A DNA stretch of 21,679 nt, taken from positions 1 through 21,679 of the IMG/VR virus record IMGVR_UViG_3300017969_000174, one strand, 5' to 3'. Positions within the stretch are counted from its first letter, which is position 1. Every line of letters begins with the position of its first letter. The stretch is from a virus. A model generated the notes under the pieces. It was not told the origin of the DNA and searched no databases. It was given only the letters and a program-made list of their open reading frames with translations. Below, piece by piece: positions 14,396-21,679 of this stretch. The position numbers and the translations under genes were made by a program.

Positions 14396-16258
14396 CTATA
14401 CCTCTCTATCCGTTTCTTCTTTAGAACTTGTTAGTTTAGTTTGATCTTCATGGAAATCATAAGGTTCATGTGTTGGAATTCTTTTAATCATTGATGTAAA
14501 TGTTCCAGCATTGTAATAATTATATTTTTCCCAACCTGCTTTTGTACTTTTTTCATTGTGAGTATGTACACCAAAGTGTTTAACAAATCTACTTGTTGGC
14601 GGAGCCGCATCATTTGAAACGATCGCTGTAAACGCACCCGGGCCAGGTAAGTTTAAATGTACTGCATCTGGTCCGTCAATAAAAACCGTTTTATCTGTTT
14701 CTACATTGATATTTGCTCCGAGTGTTTCAATGTTGATATCATCTAATGTTGTTGAAATATTAATCTTTCCGTTATCACATAAAAGTTTATTTTGTGGACC
14801 TTGAAATTCTGCCCAGTATTCTGTGTTATCAGGAGTGGTAACTTCAAGCGTATCCGGAACTTGTGTTCTTTTAAGTGCTTGATAAAATTTCAATTCATTA
14901 TTTTCATTTAGATAAGTTACGGTATAATCTTTTGAGTATATTTCATTCGGATCAAATGTTTCTGTAATTGTAGGAGCAGAGTTTGCTTTTATGTTTATGC
15001 TTGTTCCTGCTGTTTGTCTAATACCTAATTGTGTGTGCAAATCAAAATTACCACTTGTAATTGTTGTATCAATTCTATTAGCAATACTGATGTTATTGGT
15101 ATTAACATTTAAATCATTTGTGTCTATTCTTTGATTTAATGTTTTAATATCACTATTACCTTTTACTTCAAGTCTATGAGATCCATTGACTAATTGTCTT
15201 AAATGATTAGACTCTGTTTTTATAATATTTTTTGATCTTATATTAATGTTACGTTTTGCTTCCAGATTAAAATCTCTATCAGCGTAAAAATTAAAATCAC
15301 CCCTAGTACGCATACTGATACTATCTTCGCAGAAAACATCCATCTTACCGTCACTGGTTAACTCTATCCAAGCGGTACCTTTTGAATTTCCAATGTAAAT
15401 TAAATCATTACTATCATGTAATAAAATTTGATGTCCGGCTTGTGTTCTTAATCTAACTAAATTATTAGTTCCGTCAATTGCTCCGTCATCCATTGTAAAT
15501 GAATGTCCACCCGGTTGTGTTACTTTCATTTTAACTGAATTAGCAATAGGTCCAACTAACTTTTCATCGCCGGTAAATCTTCCAGGAGTTTTAACACCAA
15601 AAATTTGATTTACTGCATCACGTCTTTGTGAACTGGATGTTAGTCCTCTAACATTATCAACTAAAAGTCCTTGTCTTCTTAAAGTAAAAGCCATAGGATG
15701 AACAGGATGTCTTACTTTATCTGGTGTTGTTTGTCCGATGTTTGCAGACTTAACAACATTTTCAACAGGCAATCCATCTTCGCCGTTTGCAAAATATTTT
15801 GCTGTATCATTATCCATCGCAACTTTAGTTGATGCCGCAGGTTCAGGAATACTATGATTTAGTGTTTGTTCTTGAAATGCTCCTAGCCAGATTCCCTGTT
15901 TAATACTTTTGTTTAGAAACATTACTAAACCTTTTGTTCCTATTTGAGGAGCAGGAAAAATCATTCCATGTGCTTGTTGAGAGTCTTGAAATTTTTGTGG
16001 ATCCTGTCCAGCATTAATAAAGTCTTTAACACTATAATAAGGATACAACATTCTTACAGATATTCTGTTTTCAACTAATTCTCTAGTATCATCCTCATTA
16101 CCTTGTAATGTAACCTGCAAACTTCCATGCTTTGTATAATCAGCATTACTTTCTACAACCGCTATGTATGGTCCTAATCCAATTTCTTGTGATAACTTTT
16201 CCGCTCTTTCTGGATTTAACGGAGCACTTGTTTTTTGTCTTTTATCATATATTGGCAT
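14396..16258 (-). CDS. gp5: Baseplate hub spike protein gp5-like, without lysozyme domain
   Basis: This is the central spike that pierces the outer membrane. An N-terminal OB-fold-like segment (about 29-130) has GPYIAVVESNADYTKHGSLQ and ends near GIWLGAFQEQ. A gp5/VgrG-type stretch follows (about 250-345): GGHSFTMDDGAIDGTNN, LRTQAGHQILLHD, GTAWIELTSDGK, then short repeats (FNFYADRDFNLEA, KRNINIR) that suggest a triple beta-helix. The C-terminus has HTHNE and RIPTHEPYDFHED, a tail I associate with marine T4-like gp5. No T4-lysozyme-type domain lies between OB fold and helix, unlike T4 gp5 (575 residues). A W/Y-rich insert (441-484) resembles a carbohydrate-binding module. TAGGAG 6 nt upstream fixes the start; the hub gene ends 14 nt before it. 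Confidence 0.9.
   Translation of the reverse strand: MPIYDKRQKTSAPLNPERAEKLSQEIGLGPYIAVVESNADYTKHGSLQVTLQGNEDDTRELVENRISVRMLYPYYSVKDFINAGQDPQKFQDSQQAHGMIFPAPQIGTKGLVMFLNKSIKQGIWLGAFQEQTLNHSIPEPAASTKVAMDNDTAKYFANGEDGLPVENVVKSANIGQTTPDKVRHPVHPMAFTLRRQGLLVDNVRGLTSSSQRRDAVNQIFGVKTPGRFTGDEKLVGPIANSVKMKVTQPGGHSFTMDDGAIDGTNNLVRLRTQAGHQILLHDSNDLIYIGNSKGTAWIELTSDGKMDVFCEDSISMRTRGDFNFYADRDFNLEAKRNINIRSKNIIKTESNHLRQLVNGSHRLEVKGNSDIKTLNQRIDTNDLNVNTNNISIANRIDTTITSGNFDLHTQLGIRQTAGTSINIKANSAPTITETFDPNEIYSKDYTVTYLNENNELKFYQALKRTQVPDTLEVTTPDNTEYWAEFQGPQNKLLCDNGKINISTTLDDINIETLGANINVETDKTVFIDGPDAVHLNLPGPGAFTAIVSNDAAPPTSRFVKHFGVHTHNEKSTKAGWEKYNYYNAGTFTSMIKRIPTHEPYDFHEDQTKLTSSKEETDREV
14807..14938 (-). other. 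Aromatic CBM-like insert in gp5
   Basis: Residues 441-484 read YSKDYTVTYL, then LKFYQALKRTQVPDT, then NTEYWAEF, and interrupt the predicted spike helix. The Y..V.Y...K.YQA...P....YW order resembles the CBM-like stretches of the giant protein. Function is inference. Confidence 0.35.
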
Positions 16259-16264
16259 TATACA

Positions 16265-16270
16265 CTCCTA
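16265..16270 (-). promoter_or_regulatory. Ribosome binding site of gp5
   Basis: TAGGAG lies 6 nt before the gp5 ATG at 16258, in the gap after the hub stop codon. It is the strongest Shine-Dalgarno match in the window together with that of the hub gene. Confidence 0.8.
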
Positions 16271-16272
16271 AA

Positions 16273-19200
16273 TTAATCATCATCAACAATGTTTCCGGAT
16301 TCGTCAAGAATTACAACGTTGCCATCTTCGTCTTCAAAAAGACCGTCCGCATTTCTTTTAAGGAAAGGTGGAGCAGATACATCTGGTATGTCTGGTACGC
16401 CTGGGAAGTTAACACCTATGTCACTACCTGTCGGTAAACCTTGTCCTAGGTCAACCCCTAGTCGGTCGCCTGTTAATGCTGGGTTTTGGAACCCTCCGCT
16501 TCCGACTGATACTCTCGAACTAAGGTTAACACCTATATCACTACCTGTCAGCGTTTGTACTGGAGTTTGTATTCCACCTGGACCCGATTCTATTGCTGAT
16601 TGTACAGCAGAAGGAACAAAATTGTTTAAAGCATTGCTGTTTCCTGAAGCAACTGCTCCAGCAATATCTTTTGCTTCTGCAAAAGATGTCATTAATGCTC
16701 CACCAAATGCATTAGGACTAAACCCTATTGCGGAAGGAGCAATTTCTACTGCGGAAACTTCACTTAACCCGTCGACTCCGTTAGGATTAAATTTTAGAAA
16801 CGCTTCTAATTCTTCTTTTGAATTAATTTTAACTTGAGGTGCTTTATCTAACTTGGCTGTTTGATCTTCCGGTGCTGGTCCTTGTTTTTTATCTTCAAGA
16901 TCTTCAGTTTTAGAAACAACAATTGGTCTTGGGACGGTGTAATCTTCTGTTTGATTTGGTCTTCTAGCCGCTGTCAGTGTTTGAGAAAAAACACCCTGAG
17001 AAAAATTACTTTCGATTGTTAGTAACTTATATAATCCGCTGTAAACACTTTGATTTAATTTCATTGTGGATGGGAACCGCTCACCAGTTCTAAGTTCGTC
17101 GGCTGATGGATAATCGTATGCTGATGAGAAATTAAAAATAATATCAACTTCGCGACTAAAACTATTCATTTCACCATTGTTAGTTTCTAGTTCATCAGCA
17201 CGTATGATCGGTCTGTTACCTATTCCACTACCGACAAGAAAAACAGGATCTCCTACTATTCCAATATCTGCTTTTAATAATGCTTTCTCTCCTGGATTAT
17301 TAAACAACACTTCGTTTAACAATCTTGCTGTTTGATTAGCATTATTAGGTGTTGATGTGTTTGCTGTTGTTGTGTCTTTTTCTTGTACCGGTTGTGTTTT
17401 TTTATTTCCTACCCTGTTATTAAATGCTTCCGTAATGATTTCGCTAGGTGATTTATATATCTTTTTCTCTGTAACTTCAGATGTTGATGCTTCTGGGTCA
17501 TTTTTAGGTCTATATTGTCCAGCGGCAAAAAACAGATTATTAAAATCTAAATTAAATTCCATTACATCAATGTTTTTTCCTGTAAAGATATAATTGTATT
17601 CTCTTACAGCGAATTCTTTTGCTTGTTCATAGTTCATTCCTTCAGTTGGTCCTGGTATTTGACTATAATGAACATAATATGGTTGAATACAATAATGAAT
17701 TTCATACACTTCTCTATTGTAATATGTGTCATACCCATAAGGAATAGCATACTTTTCAATTTTGTACCACTTAATAAAACCTGTTTTTACAAAGACGTCT
17801 GTTTCCTCGTCTAACACTTTCGCATAACTGCTATCAGTTATTAAAGTATGAATATTTTGTTCTAGTGTTGTTCCTTTTTTAAACTGCCAATTTTCTCTAT
17901 CTTCACCGTATGCTTTAAAAGTTTTTTCAAAAATACCTTCTTTATTGTCGTCTAATGTTTTACCTTGATCATTTAAATTTTTTAATTCACGTTTTAGATT
18001 TTCAATAATTTTTAATTGCTTATAATATTTTGCTCTTAATTCATTAAGTGTTTCTCCAACTTTTTGTGCTCCTCCATCTAGTTCAACTTCATCGGTAGCA
18101 ATATCACCTTCAGGATCCGCATCATCAATTTCAACCCTATTCCAGTTATCAAAATCAAATGTAGATTTTGCTTGTCCTTCTGTTTTTTCAAACACAAGTC
18201 CTTCATTACCCTTATCCGTATCGTCAAAAAATTGTTTTAGTTGTGCATCGGATGGTTTATAATATGTTTGAATTTCAAAAATTAAATCTTTTCTTAGGGA
18301 TTCTGCTTCACTAATAGCAGTTCTCATATCTGCGGCTTTGTCGCTTATTTCTTTTACTTTTTGATCTATTTGTGTATTTGATTGCTTAACTTCTTCATCT
18401 AAACGTTTTACTGCATAAAATCCTGAAAATGTTTTTTCTTTTTTCTGCATGGGTGATGAAGCAAACTTGTTTGTAATTGCAACTGGACCTCCCGGGGAGA
18501 ACACTTGTTCAAAGTCCTTTTGCTCTCCATCTGATAGTGCTACCGCGGCATTGTTTTTCCATACATCTGCATTGAAATTTTTAAAGTTTAAAGCCGCACC
18601 TGCTGTTTCAACACTTCCTGTATCAACAGGAGCAAATTCTGTAGTTGCTCCGCCGGGTTTGCTGTAATTGGCAGGAAACCATACAGCATATTTGTGAGGT
18701 AAAAACGGAGCAACTTTTAATTCTGATGCTTTGCTTATTGATTTAAATCTTTTTGAACTTTTGTTTTTAGCAACAATTTCATTAACTTGCTTTTCAGATC
18801 CTGCTTTTGATTTTTTCTCTGCCATTTGTTGTTCTTCAATCTTATTGAATCTTTCAAATAAGTGATAAACAACACTTCCAACGGTTGGATTGTTTTGTTT
18901 TGGAGAATCTACATTAGACGATAATGTGGATACAACCGAAGTCTGGGCGGCTGAATTTAAACTGGTAAATTTCACATCATACACAGCACCCGCTTCTGTG
19001 ACCTTCATAGAACTTGAATTGATTATTATTGGAAAGTATCTTCTTGTTCCAGGAATCGATTCTGTTTGTAGTGTTGGGGTTTTTTCGTTAGGCATAAATC
19101 TATGTCCAACAAAATCTAATGCTAAAAGAAAAGGTGCTCCTAGATAATCTTGATATCCAGCAAATCTTGAGGCATTGTATAATTCTTCATAAAAGCCTCC

Positions 19201-19851
19201 CACGCTGTAAGGTTCTGTTACCTTAAATGTTCCTGTTGTTATATTACCACCGCCAACACTTGAAAGACCTACAGCACCCTTAAAACTAACATCATCGATA
19301 AACAAGTCTCTTGATTTTGCCGATCCACCGATTTTAAAGGCGCCTGATCCACCTTTATTAAGTTGTTCTTGTGTAATGGCCTCTATTTCTTCGGTATCTG
19401 CTCCTTGTTCTTGGGCTTCTTTTATCGCAGAGTTAAATGCATTACTATTGCCTTGTGATCTTTTGTACCCCCCACTTCTTAACACAATGTAAAACTCAGA
19501 TGTTTCTGCTCCTTCTACACCAGTTTTAAACAAACTATCAAACTTACTGGGTAATTCATCATCCTTAATTTGCTCTGGAGTTATGCTGGCCAGTGTGAAA
19601 AGATAATTGTAGGAATTATAATCATGTAATCTATTATATCCTCTCTTGGTTTGTGGTCGTAGTGATGAAACAAGATGGCTGGGTACATTTTCCGTATCAA
19701 CATTTGAAGTTATTGGAAAGTCCTGCGATATGTCTTCTGGATTAGGAATTGGAATTTCTATATCTGCCTTAACATCCCCTTTGAATCCATCAGGTACTTG
19801 GTTGCTTCCGAATGCAGTTCGTGTAACCCTTTTAGCCTCAACGCTATCCAT
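16273..19851 (-). CDS. Large baseplate hub protein (gp27-position structural protein)
   Basis: The 1,192-residue product sits immediately before gp5, and its parts match the large hub/structural proteins of marine T4-like phages as I remember them: FIDDVSFKGAVGL and VTEPYSVGGFYEELYNASR (about 183-250), YNYIFTGKNIDVMEFNLDF (about 750), and GIVGDPVFLVGSGIGNRP then YSGLYKLLTIESNFSQGVF (about 860-960). T4 gp27 is only about 390 residues. The middle (about 474-640) is rich in heptad-like charged helices, probably a coiled coil. The C-terminus has three TGSDIGVN-type repeats and ends in an acidic DEDGNVV...DDD tail. By position and partial similarity it should anchor the gp5 spike; direct homology to gp27 is not shown. 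TAGGAG upstream, 1-nt gap from gp53. Confidence 0.8.
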   Translation of the reverse strand: MDSVEAKRVTRTAFGSNQVPDGFKGDVKADIEIPIPNPEDISQDFPITSNVDTENVPSHLVSSLRPQTKRGYNRLHDYNSYNYLFTLASITPEQIKDDELPSKFDSLFKTGVEGAETSEFYIVLRSGGYKRSQGNSNAFNSAIKEAQEQGADTEEIEAITQEQLNKGGSGAFKIGGSAKSRDLFIDDVSFKGAVGLSSVGGGNITTGTFKVTEPYSVGGFYEELYNASRFAGYQDYLGAPFLLALDFVGHRFMPNEKTPTLQTESIPGTRRYFPIIINSSSMKVTEAGAVYDVKFTSLNSAAQTSVVSTLSSNVDSPKQNNPTVGSVVYHLFERFNKIEEQQMAEKKSKAGSEKQVNEIVAKNKSSKRFKSISKASELKVAPFLPHKYAVWFPANYSKPGGATTEFAPVDTGSVETAGAALNFKNFNADVWKNNAAVALSDGEQKDFEQVFSPGGPVAITNKFASSPMQKKEKTFSGFYAVKRLDEEVKQSNTQIDQKVKEISDKAADMRTAISEAESLRKDLIFEIQTYYKPSDAQLKQFFDDTDKGNEGLVFEKTEGQAKSTFDFDNWNRVEIDDADPEGDIATDEVELDGGAQKVGETLNELRAKYYKQLKIIENLKRELKNLNDQGKTLDDNKEGIFEKTFKAYGEDRENWQFKKGTTLEQNIHTLITDSSYAKVLDEETDVFVKTGFIKWYKIEKYAIPYGYDTYYNREVYEIHYCIQPYYVHYSQIPGPTEGMNYEQAKEFAVREYNYIFTGKNIDVMEFNLDFNNLFFAAGQYRPKNDPEASTSEVTEKKIYKSPSEIITEAFNNRVGNKKTQPVQEKDTTTANTSTPNNANQTARLLNEVLFNNPGEKALLKADIGIVGDPVFLVGSGIGNRPIIRADELETNNGEMNSFSREVDIIFNFSSAYDYPSADELRTGERFPSTMKLNQSVYSGLYKLLTIESNFSQGVFSQTLTAARRPNQTEDYTVPRPIVVSKTEDLEDKKQGPAPEDQTAKLDKAPQVKINSKEELEAFLKFNPNGVDGLSEVSAVEIAPSAIGFSPNAFGGALMTSFAEAKDIAGAVASGNSNALNNFVPSAVQSAIESGPGGIQTPVQTLTGSDIGVNLSSRVSVGSGGFQNPALTGDRLGVDLGQGLPTGSDIGVNFPGVPDIPDVSAPPFLKRNADGLFEDEDGNVVILDESGNIVDDD
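16406..16550 (-). repeat. Three imperfect C-terminal repeats in the hub protein
   Basis: Copies at about 16550-16522, 16474-16448 and 16432-16406 encode LTGSDIGVNL, LTGDRLGVDL and PTGSDIGVNF. The first and third are nearly identical also at DNA level. They lie in a Gly/Pro-rich linker before the acidic tail. Role unknown. Confidence 0.75.
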
Positions 19852-19852
19852 G

Positions 19853-20146
19853 CTATACTCCTACAACACGTTTAATGATATCTATCGTTGGTACCTTTAT
19901 TTCGACTCCTGCTACAAAATCAAAAATAGGATCTTCCAGCACTTCGGGGTTTCTGCTTTTGAATACCCACCATAGATTAGGATCTTGATATAAATCGCTG
20001 GCGAATAAATCGGGTCTATAATTGTATTGAGGTTTAATTACATACAGCACGTCGGATCTAACAGGTGGAATTGATCTATAGTTTAGTATGCCCAAACCGT
20101 TTTGATCAATAAATGTATTTCCATACAAACTAGATTTACTATACAT
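19853..20146 (-). CDS. gp53: Baseplate wedge protein gp53
   Basis: Gp53 is the wedge component that, in T4, bridges neighbouring wedges and so closes the baseplate around the hub. The product is 97 residues, against about 196 in T4; the short form fits marine T4-like relatives. The diagnostic block is YRPDLFASDLYQDPNLWWVF, then RNPEVLEDPIFDF and AGVEIKVP (about 43-86), which is the conserved gp53 core. The N-terminus (YSKSSLYGNTFID) precedes a Tyr/Arg-rich strand. It begins 1 nt after the gp48 stop and ends 1 nt before the hub gene. AAAGGA in the last gp48 codons serves as the ribosome site. Identity is confident. Confidence 0.9.
   Translation of the reverse strand: MYSKSSLYGNTFIDQNGLGILNYRSIPPVRSDVLYVIKPQYNYRPDLFASDLYQDPNLWWVFKSRNPEVLEDPIFDFVAGVEIKVPTIDIIKRVVGV
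19858..19863 (-). promoter_or_regulatory. Ribosome binding site of the hub gene, inside gp53
   Basis: TAGGAG lies within the last codons of gp53, 6 nt before the hub ATG at 19851. The stop TAG of gp53 and the ATG are separated by a single base, so the two genes are probably translationally coupled. Confidence 0.75.
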
Positions 20147-20147
20147 T

Positions 20148-21023
20148 TTATAACATTCCTTTTTGTTTTGTCATTTCGCCTGTTGCAAATTTCTCTAAAT
20201 TAAATGACGCTTGATCTGTTCTTGCAAATGCTGGTAAACATTCAACCGTAATATCTGTTCTTGTAGGAATCGATGTTTTAGAACCTCCCGAGGATGGTAA
20301 ATCAATATAGTCAACATCATCATTCATTGTAAAAAAGAAACTTGATATTACCACTGGCATATTATTAAACATATAATCACCATATCCATCTAATAATACT
20401 ACCGGAGGAGGAGCGCCTAAGTGTGCTCCACTTCCGAAGTGCATTTTAGTTATTGTTCTAAGTGCGTGTACCGTTGCTAAAACGAATTCCGCTTCACCTC
20501 TATTCTGTGCTGTAAAAGTTCCCACAATTGATATAGCATCCAAATTGGAGTTCTGGTATGACTGAAATGCATAATTACTATGTGTTGGTTGGACTGCATT
20601 ATAATTCGCTCTTGATTGTAAAACTATTTGTGGTGTGTATGGAAATACAATACAATTGGCATTTGACTTTCGAAGGGGTTTAAGAACGTCCCCCGCTAGA
20701 TAATCTTCGGAGATTTTGATCTTGATTCTTTTATCTATTTTTGCTAATGTTGGAAGTTGGCTTTCTTGTAAGTATGGCAAGCCACCTGCTTTAATGTCAA
20801 ACCCCAATCTATCTAGTACACCACTTAACCCGGTAATTTCACCTAGTTTAGAAAGACCCTCCATGGCTCCGGCATTTTGTGTTATACCTGTTGCTTCACC
20901 GATGTTTGATAAAAACCTAGTTCCGGCGGCCCCGGCGTCTTGTGCAAACCCTGCTCCTAGTTCTCTACCCTTATTGATAGAACTAGTTCCAAATGATGAT
21001 ATACTTTCTAAAAATCCAGCCAT
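20148..21023 (-). CDS. gp48: Baseplate tail-tube cap protein, gp48-like
   Basis: In T4, gp48 and gp54 sit on the central hub and start tube polymerisation. This 291-residue product has a Gly/Ala-rich N-terminal region (1-85) of low complexity, then a conserved domain: CIVFPYTPQIVL (124-135), THSNYAFQSYQNSN, a hydrophobic EAEFVLATVHALRTITKMHF, GAPPPVVLLDGYG, FNNMPVVISSFFF and RTDITVECLPAFARTD. This matches what is called gp48 in marine T4-like phages; T4 gp48 is about 364 residues. It is first in the operon, and a late-promoter-like element lies 26 nt upstream of its ATG. AAAAGGAA gives the ribosome site. The tube-like fold is shared by gp48 and gp54, so gp54 is the alternative. Confidence 0.8.
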   Translation of the reverse strand: MAGFLESISSFGTSSINKGRELGAGFAQDAGAAGTRFLSNIGEATGITQNAGAMEGLSKLGEITGLSGVLDRLGFDIKAGGLPYLQESQLPTLAKIDKRIKIKISEDYLAGDVLKPLRKSNANCIVFPYTPQIVLQSRANYNAVQPTHSNYAFQSYQNSNLDAISIVGTFTAQNRGEAEFVLATVHALRTITKMHFGSGAHLGAPPPVVLLDGYGDYMFNNMPVVISSFFFTMNDDVDYIDLPSSGGSKTSIPTRTDITVECLPAFARTDQASFNLEKFATGEMTKQKGML

Positions 21024-21047
21024 GTCGTTTTGGTTCCTTTTCTTACA

Positions 21048-21075
21048 ATTATTTATTGCATTTATTAACTGCGTA
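21048..21075 (-). promoter_or_regulatory. Late-promoter-like element before the gp48 operon
   Basis: On the minus strand it carries TACGCAGTTAAT, then AATAAATAAT. The AATAAATA box (21057-21050) is one base from the T4 late promoter TATAAATA and leaves room for a leader with the AAAAGGAA ribosome site before the gp48 ATG at 21023. The same upstream box occurs at the same offset before gp6. Confidence 0.65.
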
Positions 21076-21084
21076 GTTTATAAT
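21056..21084 (+). promoter_or_regulatory. Sigma70-like promoter of the rightward gene
   Basis: A perfect TATAAT (21079-21084) stands 17 bp after a weak -35 candidate TTGCAT (21056-21061, three of six). A start near 21091 would give a 20-nt leader with CGGAGA (21097-21102) 8 nt before the ATG. This looks like a promoter used by unmodified host polymerase. Confidence 0.55.
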
Positions 21085-21110
21085 AGTACTTATATCCGGA
21101 GAAAAATATA

Positions 21111-21679
21111 ATGATTAGACAGAAATACTTAACAAACAAAGACCTATTACACGAGATTTGGAAAAGCAAGAATACGTTTTCTTCGTTTCAGGATGAAAAG
21201 TATGCACAATACGACATTATTCTTGCAAGTTTAGAAAAAGTTAATAGACTTTCAATAGCACAGGCTAAACGTAATCAAGCAGAACGCATTGGTAAAGAAG
21301 CCTATGCAGAAGCAAAAGAAAACAAACAAAAGGTAAAACTAGCAGAAGTTACACCTGATTGGAAAAAAATTGAAAAAACAGACTTGGTTTTTAGGATTAT
21401 GACATTTGATCATGTTCCAGAAGAGCCTGGTCGCAAACGCAAAACAAAGACGGTAGCAGATAAACATGCAAAATGCAACTTTCCACCATTTCAACATTGG
21501 AAGTATGATGAAAATGACAACCTAATTTGTGTTGGCAAAAGTCACTGGCAAGGCGGAGTACATAACGGCCATTTTTCTGTGAGTCATGGTAGAATGACCG
21601 AAGATTTAGGACGCATGTTCCTAAAACTTGCTGATCGTTATGGTACACGAAGCAACTGGCGTGGTTATACCTACAATGA
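21111..21679 (+). CDS. Unidentified phage protein, possibly gp55-like (3' end beyond the window)
   Basis: The frame runs from ATG at 21111 to the window edge, 189 codons plus two bases, with no stop. The N-terminus is MIRQKYLTNKDLLHEI, then a charged helical stretch (about 40-80) that could form a coiled coil, then DLVFRIMTFDHVP. A His/Trp-rich part follows (CNFPPFQHW, GKSHWQGGVHNGHF, SHGRMTEDLG). The last readable stretch, LADRYGTRSNWRGYTYN, resembles the start of sigma region 2 in T4 gp55 (LSKRFNFSGYT). I recall the same protein type, usually unnamed, in cyanophage genomes. A late sigma role is a suggestion only; it is divergent from the structural operon and has its own sigma70-like promoter. 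The cut at the edge hides the helices that would decide it. Confidence 0.75.
   Translation, partial: MIRQKYLTNKDLLHEIWKSKNTFSSFQDEKYAQYDIILASLEKVNRLSIAQAKRNQAERIGKEAYAEAKENKQKVKLAEVTPDWKKIEKTDLVFRIMTFDHVPEEPGRKRKTKTVADKHAKCNFPPFQHWKYDENDNLICVGKSHWQGGVHNGHFSVSHGRMTEDLGRMFLKLADRYGTRSNWRGYTYN

Larger units (their letters stand above)
21024..21110. promoter_or_regulatory. Divergent intergenic regulatory region
   Basis: The 87-nt gap separates the leftward structural operon from a rightward gene. It contains a late-promoter-like element facing left and a sigma70-like promoter facing right, overlapping by about 20 bp. It has no clear hairpin terminator. Confidence 0.7.

Noticed and set aside
14385-14400. 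AGTAAATA before gp25 as another late promoter
   Set aside because: Two bases off the consensus and no upstream box; AT-rich sequence makes such a match likely by chance.
16289-16837. A 182-codon plus-strand frame opposite the hub C-terminus
   Set aside because: It is long only because the opposite Gly/Pro/Ser-rich coding strand lacks stops in that frame; no ribosome site and no recognisable motif.
21397-21648. An 83-codon minus-strand frame at the right end
   Set aside because: It lies wholly inside the plus-strand gene at 21111, which has a good ribosome site and promoter.

Overview
The window is a late structural block of a T4-like (myovirus-type) phage genome. The strongest evidence is a run of minus-strand genes whose products read as T4-type baseplate proteins: a gp48-like tail-tube cap, gp53, a large gp27-position hub protein, a gp5-like spike without lysozyme, gp25, gp6, and then a giant open frame in the place where T4 has gene 7. 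The AT-rich bases, the enlarged hub, gp6 and gp7-position proteins, and the lysozyme-free gp5 are what I know from marine T4-like phages (cyanophages and pelagimyophages). I cannot name the host or the exact phage from sequence alone.

Layout. Transcription on the minus strand starts in a short divergent gap at 21024-21110. It then runs leftwards through gp48 (21023-20148), gp53 (20146-19853), the hub protein (19851-16273), gp5 (16258-14396), gp25 (14384-13953), gp6 (13910-10452) and the giant protein (10437 to the left edge, still open after 3,479 codons). Gaps are 1 to 42 nt, so this is one tightly packed operon. On the right, a plus-strand gene starts at 21111 and runs off the window after 189 codons. 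There is no tRNA, rRNA, CRISPR array, insertion sequence or integrase. The only gene-free stretches are the short gaps listed.

How the genes work together. In T4, gp5 with gp27 forms the central hub and spike, gp6, gp25, gp53 and gp7 form the wedges, and gp48 caps the hub to start the tail tube. The window therefore encodes most of a baseplate. The giant protein appears to be a multi-domain wedge or peripheral protein. It carries a cupredoxin-like domain with a full set of type 1 copper ligands near its N-terminus, two carbohydrate-binding-like stretches, seven FG-GAP-type repeats that would make one integrin-type beta-propeller, and a YHYH motif at the window edge.

Regulation. Two minus-strand copies of a late-promoter-like AATAAATA box, each with the same 12-nt upstream box at the same 14-nt offset, lie before gp48 and before gp6. 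The plus-strand gene has a good sigma70-type TATAAT box that overlaps the first of these, so the 87-nt gap looks like an early/late divergent switch.
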